A stretch of 64,000 nt of DNA from Lichina pygmaea (Eukaryota; Ascomycota; Lichinomycetes; Lichinales; Lichinaceae), in contig OY730169.1 in the NCBI GenBank assembly GCA_963422465.1, positions 3,286,001-3,350,000 of the forward strand, given 5' to 3'. Shown here in pieces: positions 24,905 to 35,026 of this stretch. The notes under the pieces are model-generated. The model searched no databases and was not told the DNA's origin. It saw only the letters and a program-made list of their open reading frames with translations. The position numbers and the translations under genes were made by a program. Numbering within the stretch: position 1 is the first letter of the stretch; each line of letters begins with the position of its first letter.

Positions 24905-25285
24905 TGTTAAGGCCTAGGCCGGAACAGCCTAGGTAAGCGAGGGAGGAGTGTTAGTCATACGGAATAACATCCGACCAGTCCGGTGGACGAGCAGGAGCTA
25001 AGCAAGGAGCTCGTCCGGTGGACAAGCAGGAGCTAAGCGAGGAGCTCGTCCACGCAAAAGGACGATACCCCTCGGAGGAGACCCCCCCCCTTGGGCATCT
25101 GCATAAAGACCCCCCAAGAGCCCGGAGGGATTAGCTCTCCAGGCTGAACACACATCGTATGAGAACAATAGTACAGGAGAGTTACCCCACCTGTCTATTC
25201 ATCTATCAAGTCCCTGTCTAGAATCCGCCCTGCGAAGCAACAAGACCGTACCGGCTTCTGTGTGAACCCGGCCCGGCCTTTAACA
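24905..25285 (+). repeat. 3' LTR of family A copy 3
   Basis: It starts TGTTAAGGCC and ends TTTAACA, followed by the target duplicate CCAGG. At 381 bases it is the shortest family A LTR, with about two tandem units. It is the least mutated of the four and keeps many CpGs that are TpG or CpA in the others, so it is the best guide to the original LTR. Confidence 0.9.
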
Positions 25286-25670
25286 CCAGGGTGCCTGCGC
25301 GACACCTCTGGTGGCCTGTCACTCTGCAACACCAGCAGCTCGACCGGTGACTCGATTAGCTCTCAGTGCAGCGACTACGAGCAGCCTGGGAAGCCACCCG
25401 CCATCGACTGCCCCGAGGTTCCCAGCCTGCACCACGTGGAGGTTTGAGTCGTTGCAGGCCTTGAAGCTGTCATACAGGAACATTGAACTTATTGGCTAAC
25501 TCTGGGATTGAAAATTCCTTGTCGGGGGAGATGGATCCTAGGGCCTCCTCGATACAAGCTTCAGCTTCATTGTATAATTTAACCATGTTGTTGAGAAGTT
25601 GTGGTGGTTTTAAAACAATTTAATTATTTTGTGCAGGCACTGTTGAGGTGACCAAACTGTTGAGGTGGCA

Positions 25671-25695
25671 GACACCCTTACGGAGTAAGGGTGTC
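25671..25695. repeat. Perfect 11-base inverted repeat (hairpin)
   Basis: GACACCCTTAC, loop GGA, GTAAGGGTGTC. The arms are perfectly complementary. It could be a terminator-like hairpin, the fused ends of a small inverted-repeat transposon, or a helitron-type end. I can confirm only the hairpin. Confidence 0.8.
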
Positions 25696-26205
25696 CCGAC
25701 CGAGCTAGCGAGGGGAGGGGAGGTACAAAGTACCTCCAAGGCACGGGTAACTTTGAAGAAGAGCCAGCAATGTGGCTTAAAGTAGGTATACTCGTACATT
25801 ACCGGTACCGTGCAGCGCACGGTACTGTAGTGCTCAAAACATCAGCTACCGGAGAGGCCTCGACAAAATCACGATGTTGATGCCGACCTTCTGCTGACCA
25901 AGACGTAGACGATTCAGTTGCCTTACCACATGACACTAAGTTCATCTCTGCATTTGAGTTACTCAAACAGACCTTTACAATACTGTAGTGCTTCCAAACA
26001 CTACAGTATCACTGTCTTGAAAGTACGACGATATATCTTCCGCATTCAGGCTCTCCCTTTTCCCAGTTTTCTTCAACTGTTACCATCATCATCATCATCA
26101 CCATCATCATCAATCATGATGGTGTCAAGGTGGCAATTCCTCATTACCTGTTGTCCTTGTCATCATTCATCGTCATCACCACCATCAGCCAAGATGATTT
26201 TGCAG

Positions 26206-26674
26206 TTACATATTCAGAGTAATGTCTTCATCGCTTTGATAGCTGTCACTGGTATCTTCCACATCGACTCGGATACTAGTCTGTTGATGAAAGGACCTGC
26301 AAGAGAAAATGCTCGTCCTCCAATCACCTTTGCCCAAAAGCGTTCCAATATGCCTACATTGAAGCCTTTTCTGAGTCTATCAGGAGCCCGCCTGGTCGAA
26401 GTTCTTCCAACAAAGTCTTTGCCAAAAAGGCTTGTGATTCGACAGCGTGGTTGATTACGTTACGGCCGGAAAGATCACAGACATCCGAGAAGACCCTCTG
26501 TCTTGACGATAGCTCCACCAACTCGGGACGTGGAGGCTTCAGAATACGCCGACCTTCAAACCAACAAGACTGAACATCAGGCCATGAAGACCTCAAGCAT
26601 ACGCTGATCCTCCAGTCAACACCATCAACCGTCCGGCAACGGTACCAATTGTCCAAGTCGCAGAGACCTGACAA
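26206..26674 (-). pseudogene. Possible spliced coding remnant, unknown
   Basis: A minus-strand frame (26674-26358) can be joined through a 61-base GT-AG intron (26357-26297) to a short exon ending with a stop at 26208-26206 (RVDVEDTSDSYQSDEDITLNM). Phases agree. There is no ATG at the 5' end, so if real it is the 3' part of a larger or broken gene. I do not recognise the protein. It lies just before an LTR-like TGTTGAGGCC at 26720, so it may belong to an old transposon. Confidence 0.25.
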
Positions 26675-28863
26675 GAGACACTGGCCCCTCGGGTCAAAGG
26701 AGCTTGAAAGCAGGGACAGTGTTGAGGCCAGAGATATGAGAGGGAAGTCCCAGCAACGACTGGAAGACGCATAAGAAAAGACCCAAAGTCGAGGTGAGAG
26801 AGGACAAGTATCCCTCCGTCTTGTAAGAGAAGAGCAAACAGGGCATGATCATCCCACAGCTTAGTTCAGGAATTCGAGAAACTCACGACACCAGGTGTCA
26901 AGATGGCATGCCTCGGGGTTTTTACCACAGGCCAAGAAGGCTGTTTGCGGATGACGATGAAATGCTATCAGCGTTCAGATGGTGCATGTTGCGAATTCCC
27001 GACAGATGTGTCTTGTCCACTTGCATACAAAGAGGTTATCTTAGAATACTTTCTTTACACTCTGCCCTTGTGCGAAGTACGGTACGATCATACCTCTCAC
27101 CGCTCATCCCTCATCCCTCATTCATACTTGTACATACATACGTACGTCGGTACTGTTACATCCGTACTTCCGTACCCAGCCACGATATCCTACGTGTACG
27201 CACAGAAGTACCGTTAGGGTACAGAAGTACTGTCCTTGGATCTCAAGTACTGCCTCCTCGAAGCCCTTTTTTGGGAGCAAAATCTTTGTTGGGGTTTAGA
27301 GATGATCGTTGTGGGGGAGTCGAGAGTCTCCGTGGCCTACCTCGTACAGTACGTTCACCTACGAGACCTGGAGGGTACCTTCATACCTCTTTCTACCGTC
27401 CACAGAACTGTACCATACGTACGGGAGTACGCGGAGGTAGGGTAAGTTTTATGTTCCGAGGTACGTATCCAGGGTGTACTGATAACAATACCCAATTACT
27501 TATGCGGAGTACGGAAGTAGATGGCAGCTATCTAAGCTGTAGGGCATGACTAAGCTGTACAATTGCTGACTAATATATGCTGACCAAGCTCTTCCCTACT
27601 GACTAAGCTGTCTAACATTGACTACACACAATGGCCAGAAATATCCACACAACAAGCCGACTACAATACGGCTACACTCAACTGTGACGGGGGCACCCCT
27701 ACAGAGCATGGACAACTTCCTAGCGCAGCAAGACAATCAATTGCTCCCTAGTACGTCTCCATCTCAGAGATGAATCCCGCGATCTTTTCTAGCTAGGAAG
27801 CGAAATCGCTTTTGTGCGCCTACGGAGCAATGTTTTTCCGCTCAGAGGGCTGTTTAGTCATCGACCCCCTGACACCCACGGAGCGCTGCAACTCGGTGTT
27901 CTATTTATAGATACCACACAGTAGCCGTACTCGTACAGAAGTACATATGTACATACGTACTCCATGCATGACGTACGTGACGTACGTAATACCACGGTTA
28001 CGTAGCCCCTCCCGTTTCACATGAGAAGCTGCGGCTGAAGCTGAAGCAGCTGAATTCCAGCTTCCCCGCCTAACTGTCCAAACCAACCCCCCCCCCTCCT
28101 CCAGTGTCTTGTTTTGAAGGGTTGAGGATCCCTCGCTCATCAGTCTTTATTTTGTCGTTCATCATCAATCATGGGATGTGTGGTACGGTATTGCTGTATA
28201 TGTGGGCAGACCCTTGAGTAATGTGAGCGGACCCTCAACAGTCAAGATATACAATGAGTGGTCACTTGTCAAGCCACAGTAGAGCTACAGTAGAAAGTTG
28301 AACCTGTGCTACAGTACGACCTAGGCTACAGTATGTATAGTGGGTGCACAGTGAAGACCTGAGAATGGGTTCGTAGTGAATGAGCTGGGTTGAGTTTGAG
28401 CATTGGAAAAAAAAAACTCAACGGCGAAGGGACATCTTTCATTGGACATGATGAGACATGATAAGCAAGGACGCGTGTGAGAATGTTACTTTTTGCACAG
28501 AGAACTCGAATGGACGGTTGAGTAGAGAGAGGTCCCAAGCCAAGGATGGGCAAGTAAAGGGAGCAGGGAGGAGAAGGATGATGAGAAGAAAATGATGACT
28601 ATGATGATGATGTGAGGAGAAGGCAGCACAGAATACTCAAAAAAACGCCCCCACGCCAAAGCGCCGCTGAATGATCGAAAGGAGAGTGAGTCGAGTGGAC
28701 AGAGGAAGACGGAGGGAGAGAGAGACCGCCGTCAATCATGAGTCTAGAGCAGCACGAGTTGGTGTGTCGAGTTCTGGGGCGCCGTCTTGCGAGATTGCCG
28801 GTCCAGGTGCATGGGTGCTTGGGGCCGCCCTCGAGGAAAAGCGGCGGGGAAGAAGTAGAGACG

Positions 28864-30471
28864 CTACCGCTTTGGAGATGGTCGCTTGGTGAAGCGCAGG
28901 AGCGCCTTGAGCTTCCCCCAGCGATGCTTGGCCGTCGGACGGCCTGGCCGATCGTTGCCGCCGTCGGCCGCCTCCCTGGCTGGCGGAGGCCGAGCGGTCG
29001 ACAGCGGCGTGGAATAGCCGCCGGACTCATCCTCTTGCGGCACCGACCCTTCTCGACGGCCGCCGTCATGCGGCGGAGCACCGTCGACTAGCTCGGCACC
29101 CGTCCCGGGAGCCCCATGGCCTTGTCCCTGGTGCCGAGCCGAGAGTAACGAGAAGGCGGACGTCGATCGTTCTGTCCTGTGACGGCCGCCGCTGTCGCCG
29201 CTGCGGCGCAGAAGCGAATATCCGGCCGACTTGGCTCGCCGTCGGGCCGGCGATGCTCCTTCCGACGGCGCGGCGGCCGCGGCAGCCGCGGTATTGGATC
29301 GATGTACGAGGCGGGGAGCGGTCCGTGATGCTGCGTCAGGTGGCCCGCCGGGGCTCAGGTGACGCGCCGCGACTGTCGTAGGGTTGGACGCGGAACGACT
29401 CGATACGGTAGGACGGGCGGCACCGATCGACGGAGACGACGGCGCGTTGCCCGTCGAGGACATGGGGTCGTCGTAGCCGAAATTCTCCGACCATCCTTCG
29501 CGGAAGGCCACCCAGATTCCCGTCACCAGGATGAGGGTGCGGAGAGCGTCGTCGGTCTCGACGTGGGCCGACTCGCCTCCGCGGCCGTCGAAGAACGAAG
29601 TCGGATGCGGAGTGTCGGACGACGGGCTCTGCGGCGTCGCCGGCGTCGCCGGCGGGGCCGAGGTCGGGTAGGTGTCGAGCACGTCGATGCTGCTCCGCGC
29701 CATGGAGGCGATGATCGGGTGGCGGCGCTGGCTTGGGTTGATGAGGCTGAAGCTGAACCGCCTCTCGTCCCGGTCCGTCGACGGGCTCTTCCGCCTCGCA
29801 GCAGCGGCAGCAGCGGCAGCAGCAGCGCCGGCCGAGCGACGAGGCACCCATCGTGCGACCGTGCTGAGGCCGTGCTCGTCCACGGCGACGAACTCGTAGG
29901 CACCCCTCGGCAGCGGAGTGGCTTCCCAGACGGACCCGTCGCCGAGGCAGATCTCGGCCTTGCCTTGGCGCCAGTCGCTGTCCTTTCGGCGCTGCGCCAC
30001 CGTCGCGACGACGTGCCTCGCGTCGAGCTCCTCGGTCTTGGTCGGGCCGTCGGGCTCGGCCGAGTCGTAGGCCTCGCTCGTCGCGATGACCAGGTCGTCG
30101 GCGCCGAGCCGGTCCCTGCCGCGGAAGAGACTCGGAAACTTCCGGGCCAACGCTGGCGGCAGAATCGTCGACGGATGCACGTCCAAGGCCGGCGACGGCC
30201 GGGACGTGGTCGAGACTCGTTGCAGCTGGAGCAAGAGTTTCGGCCGGATGCGCAGCCTCTGGCGGTTCAGGAAGCTCGGTGGCGGGTGCGCGAGGTGATA
30301 GGACGTCTTCCTCCTCGCCCTCGATGGCGTATTGGGGGTCCGCAGGGACTGGGCGTCCGGCGTGCGCGGCGACGGCGAGAGCGTCACCGCACAAGAGTCC
30401 GGAGAGTCGCCGTCATCGCCATTCGCTGCGACGGTCATCACGGATGGCCCCGACCGGTCGGAACCGGAGCC

Positions 30472-30513
<42 letters not shown>

Positions 30514-30795
30514 TCGATGGTCCGCTGTCGGCGCCGGCGGCGCTCCGACGGCAGAGAACTTGGAGATGATCACAGACGAGGTGCCGGCGGCGGGCAGGCT
30601 TCCTTTAGACCCCGGTCGAGTTGGTGCCGGCGGACCATTGCGATGGACGGCGGCCGCGTCAGCGGTCAGTCCCAGCGAAAAGAGCATCAGGGAGAGGACG
30701 TGGCGCGCGATGCCTTCCACGACAGAGCATATATGGCGGTGGCCGAATGAGATGGCGAGGCAGGCAGCGCAGTCGCGACCGCCACGTTCGCGCAT
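28864..30795 (-). CDS. Conserved fungal protein of unknown function
   Basis: A single-exon frame of 643 codons from an ATG at 30795. A more typical start is the ATG at 30687 (MLFSLGLTADAAAV), which would give 607 residues. The protein is largely disordered, with Ser/Pro/Ala-rich segments, a Thr-Gln repeat (residues about 94-108) from a GTCTGC hexanucleotide, and poly-alanine runs. Two better-ordered blocks stand out: RLRIRPKLLLQLQ (about 182-194), and a block around residues 240-325 containing LARKFPSLFRGRD, GKAEICLGDGSVWEATPLP and YEFVAVDEHGLSTVARWVPR. A short hydrophobic stretch (LRTLILVTGIWVAFREGW, about 435-452) follows. The C-terminus is basic (GKLKALLRFTKRPSPKR). From memory the ordered blocks are shared by proteins in many Sordariomycetes; no function is known to me. 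Confidence 0.8.
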
Positions 30796-33149
30796 TCCGC
30801 CCCTCTTTCTCTCCTTCTTCTTCTTCTTTTTCTCCTCCTCTCGTCAGCCCTATTGTGGGATCACCAGCAGCCAGCCATGCTGAGCTGCTGTGCCGCACGA
30901 ACGACGGTGCCTGCGACGCAACACCTTCCTCTTACGTACGTACGCGAGCAAGAGTCCAGTGTCGAGGTCGACGTCACGAACAACGTCAATGTTCTCGTCC
31001 TCGTCCTCGTCTTGCCCTTGTCACCTGGGGGTGCGTGGCCCTTCAAAAGCAAGGTTGACATGCGGCTCTCACGCGAAGCCACATCTGGCGGGATGTCCTC
31101 GGACGGGGAGGATCGTCGCGGAGATTTGAGGAACGAACCTCGCATGCCCTGTCCTGTTCAGGATAAGTCAGAAGCGCATGCTTCAGCCGTTTCCCTTTTT
31201 TGGTATGTTTCCCCCTCACCTCCATACGCTTCGTGTCAGCCCTTGGGCGGAGCCTTGGAGGGGGGTCTCCACATTCAGGGAAGGAGGCGTTGGTGGTTGG
31301 AGGAGGGGGGGGGGGGGGGTGGAAGGCGGGGGTTGGTGCGAAGACTCGACCGCCGTTCCGGCATCGTGCGGAACGCAGCTTCAAGCCTCTCCACGCTCCG
31401 TTTTTCGGCGCCGTCGAAAGCCGGCGTGGGTCACGCGTCGGCTGTCTGCGGTCGGCGGTCGGCGAGTGTTTCACTCCGGGCGCCGTCTGCCTGCTGCCGG
31501 CTGGCATATCATCGTGTCAGATGGAGATCTCATCTCCGATAGGGCAGTTGGAAGCAACGGGATCAGTTCCCAAGCGCGATCAGGGTCTGAGTTCCGAACC
31601 AAGGCTTACGTGCACGGCCCGGGCAGCTGCCTGATCGCCCCGCCGCCAAGTGGCATCGAGAAAGCCGCCGCGGCTGCGAGTATCTCATGTAAGTACTTCC
31701 GTACGTTACGGTACTGATACTCTTCAGCAAGTACGTATGTATGCTACGTACGTAAGTACAGAGTGCAGAAATAATGGGAATCTTGTTGATTATCTCTAGG
31801 GCACAGTTTAGGGCTCGGGCTGAGGGAGACACTTCCAACGGTGACGTCGGTACATACGTACGGTACATACCTGAGCGTAATTCCATATCGTGCGGCAGGC
31901 TGATACGCCTCGTGCGGGAGAAGGATGAATGACAATCGTTCTTAGCCGCGACGCCATCGGTAGAATCTGGAAGACTGAGCCGCACTGTACTTCGGTACAG
32001 TATGTCGGTTTGTAAGCCACAGGACCCGCCCACAACGGTAGGGCTCTGTGATTCATCGGTGGGCATAAAGTGCAACGACACAATCTCTCGGAGAGACAAA
32101 GAGACAGCAGTTTGGACCGTCGTGGACAGGAGATCCACTACCGGTACGAACGTACCGTAGGACGCTCTCAGATGAGAGAGACTTTGGCAGGTTATCAGGG
32201 AGGATCTACAGTACCGGTACAAAGGTACTTGTATCATCAGCTCGTCAAAGGGATATGATATTGCTCTGTCCTGCTGCTAACACAATGCTACGAGATCACC
32301 CCATCTTGCCAGTAGGTAGTGACCATCAGCAGATACTCCTTGCTGAGTAGTGACCACATGACCTACGAAATTGTCTCCGAGTCTCAGGTATCGTACAGAA
32401 ATGCTGCTAAAGTTACAAGACAGATCTTGGTAGCTTCTACGAGTTAATACCCTAGGAGCTACGGTATCTAGGCGCGGAACTTTCAAGAAATGCGGCTTGA
32501 AATGGCAAGCTCTCAACCGTGTGGGCGGCCGATGTAGCGTTGCTGCAGTACGTACTACGATACGTACTATTAGTAAGCTGAAGATCAACGCCCATGTTAA
32601 CACTCTATGCGGCTCTGCAACCAACTTTTGATTGTGCTCCCGTGCGAGCTCACACCTCACGTTACCCGTGCCATGGGGGGGTATTACCCCCCCCCCCCCC
32701 CCCCACAATGGCACGGGTATACTCGTACGTATACGTACTGACACAGAACCCTTTCGTGCCGCATTTTAAGCCGCGTCGATCAAAGGTTTTGCGACTGCCC
32801 CAAGCGCTTGGCGTGCTTGATGGAGAGACTGTCGGCATCAATGATCCGCCATCGACGAGGCGTTTGCTCGACGAGAGCATCGAGACGTCCATCTGAATCT
32901 GCCTCCCAAGCGGTGTGGAGAGCTTTGAGCATAGGACCACACTTTCCTTATATCTTCCAACATATGTACAGTACTTAATGTACATACAGGGTTCGAAGTT
33001 TGGGCAGAAGAACGGCCTGAAATGAGGTTCCGTGCCAGCATGACCAAAGACAACAAGGTACCAATCGTGATGTTATCAGGCAGTACATGATGAGACACTT
33101 GTCCCATCGCAAGAGACCAATTGAGCGTCTGCACAGATGTAGATGCCGA
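30796..33149. other. Intergenic stretch without a recognised gene
   Basis: Upstream of the 28864-30795 gene. It has a TC-rich tract at 30800-30850 that may be promoter sequence and a G15 run at 31305-31319. GTAC-type palindromes occur at 31690-31760, 31850-31880, 32140-32230 and 32550-32575. A hairpin with G7 and C18 runs lies at 32664-32718. Open frames here are short and resemble nothing I know. Confidence 0.5.
32664..32718. repeat. Inverted repeat enclosing G7 and C18 homopolymers
   Basis: The arms ACCCGTGCCAT (32664-32674) and ATGGCACGGGT (32708-32718) are perfect reverse complements. Between them are G7 (32675-32681), TATTA and C18 (32687-32704), so the G and C runs extend the stem. It is either a strong hairpin or the collapsed ends of a small inverted-repeat element. 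Confidence 0.8.
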
Positions 33150-33895
33150 CTACATCGGTGCAAAAAGCATCGGGCGTGGAACAGGGCTCCCGATGCCTGG
33201 CCTGCGCCGCGGACCGTCATTACGCAGGTATGATGCCGCGTGGCCGAAGAGCCTGCGAATGTTGAGTCCATCCTGTGGTTGAGTGAGCGTCATACGGTTC
33301 GCGTTGGGTCCTCGGCCAAAGCCCTCTCCGCGTGTATCCCGCGGGCTCCGATTATCGTCGTTGGGATCAACAAACTGGCCCCGGGCACGCGGGGATTCGC
33401 CAGGAAAGTTTTCCGCCATCCGTCTCATGGTCGCTATGATCTGGTCGATTTCTTGTTTGCTGAATCGCACCACTTTCACCTTCCATTTCGCGGTAGCAGC
33501 CTCGTAGCACTCCTTCTCGGCCGCCTTGAAGGATTTCATCTCCTGCGCTGCCGACAGCATTCCCTCGTTTTTTCTCACGCTCCGAGAATGTCTGGCTGCC
33601 TGGTCCTTGGTCAGTTTTATTTTCAACAGTGGTAAGCACGCGCAACAAAAGGATGCAACAGATCACACGTCTGTTCCTGGGATGAGACACCCACCCAAGT
33701 GCCCATGCATCTCGAATAGTCACCTTGCGCCTGACGAATCCTCTCCCCATCAGCCGACAAGGGATAGTCTGTCCGACGGATGAGGACCCCAGGCTTATCA
33801 GATCGCAGATGTATCGAGCCATCCAACGGGGGTCGAGGGAGGGCGGTGGTCAGCAGGACCATCGTCGCGACAAACCAAGCAAAAATAGAGAACAT
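33150..33895 (-). CDS. Candidate small secreted protein (two exons)
   Basis: The ATG at 33895 opens a frame with a clear signal peptide (MFSIFAWFVATMVLLTTALP). The first exon continues to about 33730 (RRTDYPLSADGERIRQAQ). A second coding block, in another frame, runs from about 33600 to a stop at 33152-33150. It is rich in Lys and Glu at first (SFKAAEKECYEAATAKWK, then FSKQEIDQIIATMRRMAENF) and Arg/Gly/Pro-rich later. An intron must lie between them, with a good branch site ACTGAC near 33620. Both GTGACT and GTGGGT donors fit by phase, so the junction is not settled. The product would be about 200 residues with few cysteines. No family is recognised. Secreted effector-like proteins of this size are common in pathogenic and insect- or nematode-associated fungi, but that role is inference. 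Confidence 0.5.
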
Positions 33896-35026
33896 CGTGC
33901 CAAACAGCTGTCACGGCAGCGACGGGTATGCCGTCAGAGCCGTGTGGCAGAGGATCTTATATTGCGAACCAAGCTTCAGAGGTGCCTTTGTATTCGGTAG
34001 GTAAGGAACCAAGGCAGCGGAAGTTGGCGGCCGCTTGGAGCCCAGCCGCATTGACTGCGGCTCGAGCAATACGATAGATGATAGTGGATTGGTCACCACG
34101 GTCCGTACAATACAGCGTCATTTCCATAGTTGTCGTACGGTACGTTGCGTACTGCACAGATGAATGGCCTGAGTGGGCATTTCCACCGAAACAGAAAACA
34201 GATGGCCACCCTTGGATGGATGTTGATGTCTCGCAATGGCTGCTGAAGCAGAGCATCCTTGTACAGAGTACGTTCCGTACGTACTCGTACGTTACCGCAT
34301 GTACTCCGTGCTGGGATGAAGTTGGAGCTCCCAACTTTCCGAGAGGCGCAGATAAGCGTGGGAACATGTCGCTCGAGGGCTGAGACACAGCTCGTACGGG
34401 TTAATTCTAGCAACGGCCAAGATACCAAGCTGTCAAGAGGCTCAAATCATCATCTACAGTACGTACGTTACGTACATACGTACATACGTACGTATGGGTA
34501 CTCCGTACGGAACAGAGTACTTCGTACCCTCGTACGAGCCGTACAGTAGTAAGACAAGGAACAAGTCGGCCTTCGAAACATCGGCCCCTCCGGAGCGAGT
34601 GCTCCTGCGTGTCCGGGTATAGTACGGAAGAAATGACGATTAGACTACTGTAAAGCGTTTCCACACATGTTCGCGGCTGTTCCGTTTGTCCGGTGTGACG
34701 TCTGAATGCCAACCGAGGCGATGACGTGTTTGGAGAGCCGTAGATCGGTTGCGTCTACTACCGTACAAGTACGTGTGTACTCCGTACGTACTGTACGTGC
34801 GCGACGATCATATGCGGAGTGGCATCGTACGGTAGACAATACCGTACCGCAGGAATTGCATCCCGCGAGATACGTACGTTACGTACTACGTAGTCTATAC
34901 GTTCTGGGTTGCCGTGGCCGCTTCGTGTTTGTCGTCATCGTCGTCGTCGTCGTCGTCGTGGGAGGGCTCGTCCTCGGAAGAGCGCACGGGGCGGTGTGAA
35001 GTTCGTGTGAGTGCGAGTGGCCCGAT
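33896..35026. other. Intergenic stretch, GTAC-rich, promoter side of GPI18
   Basis: No gene is recognised. There are dense GTAC/CGTACG palindromic words at 34260-34300, 34455-34545 and 34760-34890, and a GTC microsatellite (34936-34958) about 70 bases before the GPI18 start codon. The stretch separates the divergent candidate secreted protein (-) and GPI18 (+), so it should hold both promoters. Confidence 0.5.

Larger units (their letters stand above)
7131..25285 (+). mobile_element. Ty3/gypsy chromovirus-type retrotransposon, family A copy 3, with nested insertions
   Basis: Both ends are present: 5' LTR 7131-7580, 3' LTR 24905-25285, and a 5-base target duplication CCAGG at 7126-7130 and 25286-25290. 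The body is split by a LINE at 7961-19703. The parts in order are the gag start (7622-7960), the rest of gag with a CCHC zinc knuckle (about 19716-20250), a protease-like region (about 20970-21280), reverse transcriptase (about 21550-22400), RNase H (about 22440-22880), integrase (about 23080-23760) and a chromodomain (24132-24326, with the aromatic motif YLVKWLGF). A polypurine tract precedes the 3' LTR. No tRNA-type primer site was recognised. It is a decayed fossil with well over ten breaks, although the last 900 bases keep many CpGs. Confidence 0.9.
25291..28594. other. Gene-poor intergenic stretch with hairpins and GTAC-rich sequence
   Basis: No confident gene is seen. Contents: a possible continuation of the older locus interrupted by copy 3 (25291-25500); a perfect 11-base inverted repeat with a 3-base loop at 25671-25695; an ATC microsatellite near 26088-26115; a possible spliced minus-strand coding remnant (26206-26674); an LTR-like start TGTTGAGGCC at 26720 after a purine-rich stretch; and GTAC/TACGTA-rich sequence at 27120-27560 and 27930-28000. 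Near 28080 is a run of C. Confidence 0.5.

Noticed and set aside
25262-25447. Small plus-strand frame across the end of the family A 3' LTR
   Set aside because: It begins inside the LTR and has no family resemblance.
25671-25713. Helitron 3' end (hairpin followed by CTAG)
   Set aside because: The base after CTAG is not T, and no TC start or Rep/helicase sequence was found.
29359-30750. Long plus-strand open frame of 463 codons
   Set aside because: Arg-rich shadow of the minus-strand gene 28864-30795 in GC-rich DNA. It has no family resemblance.
31178-31717. Plus-strand frame of 179 codons rich in Gly and Trp
   Set aside because: It is produced by the G15 run and GC-rich flanks, with no recognisable domain.
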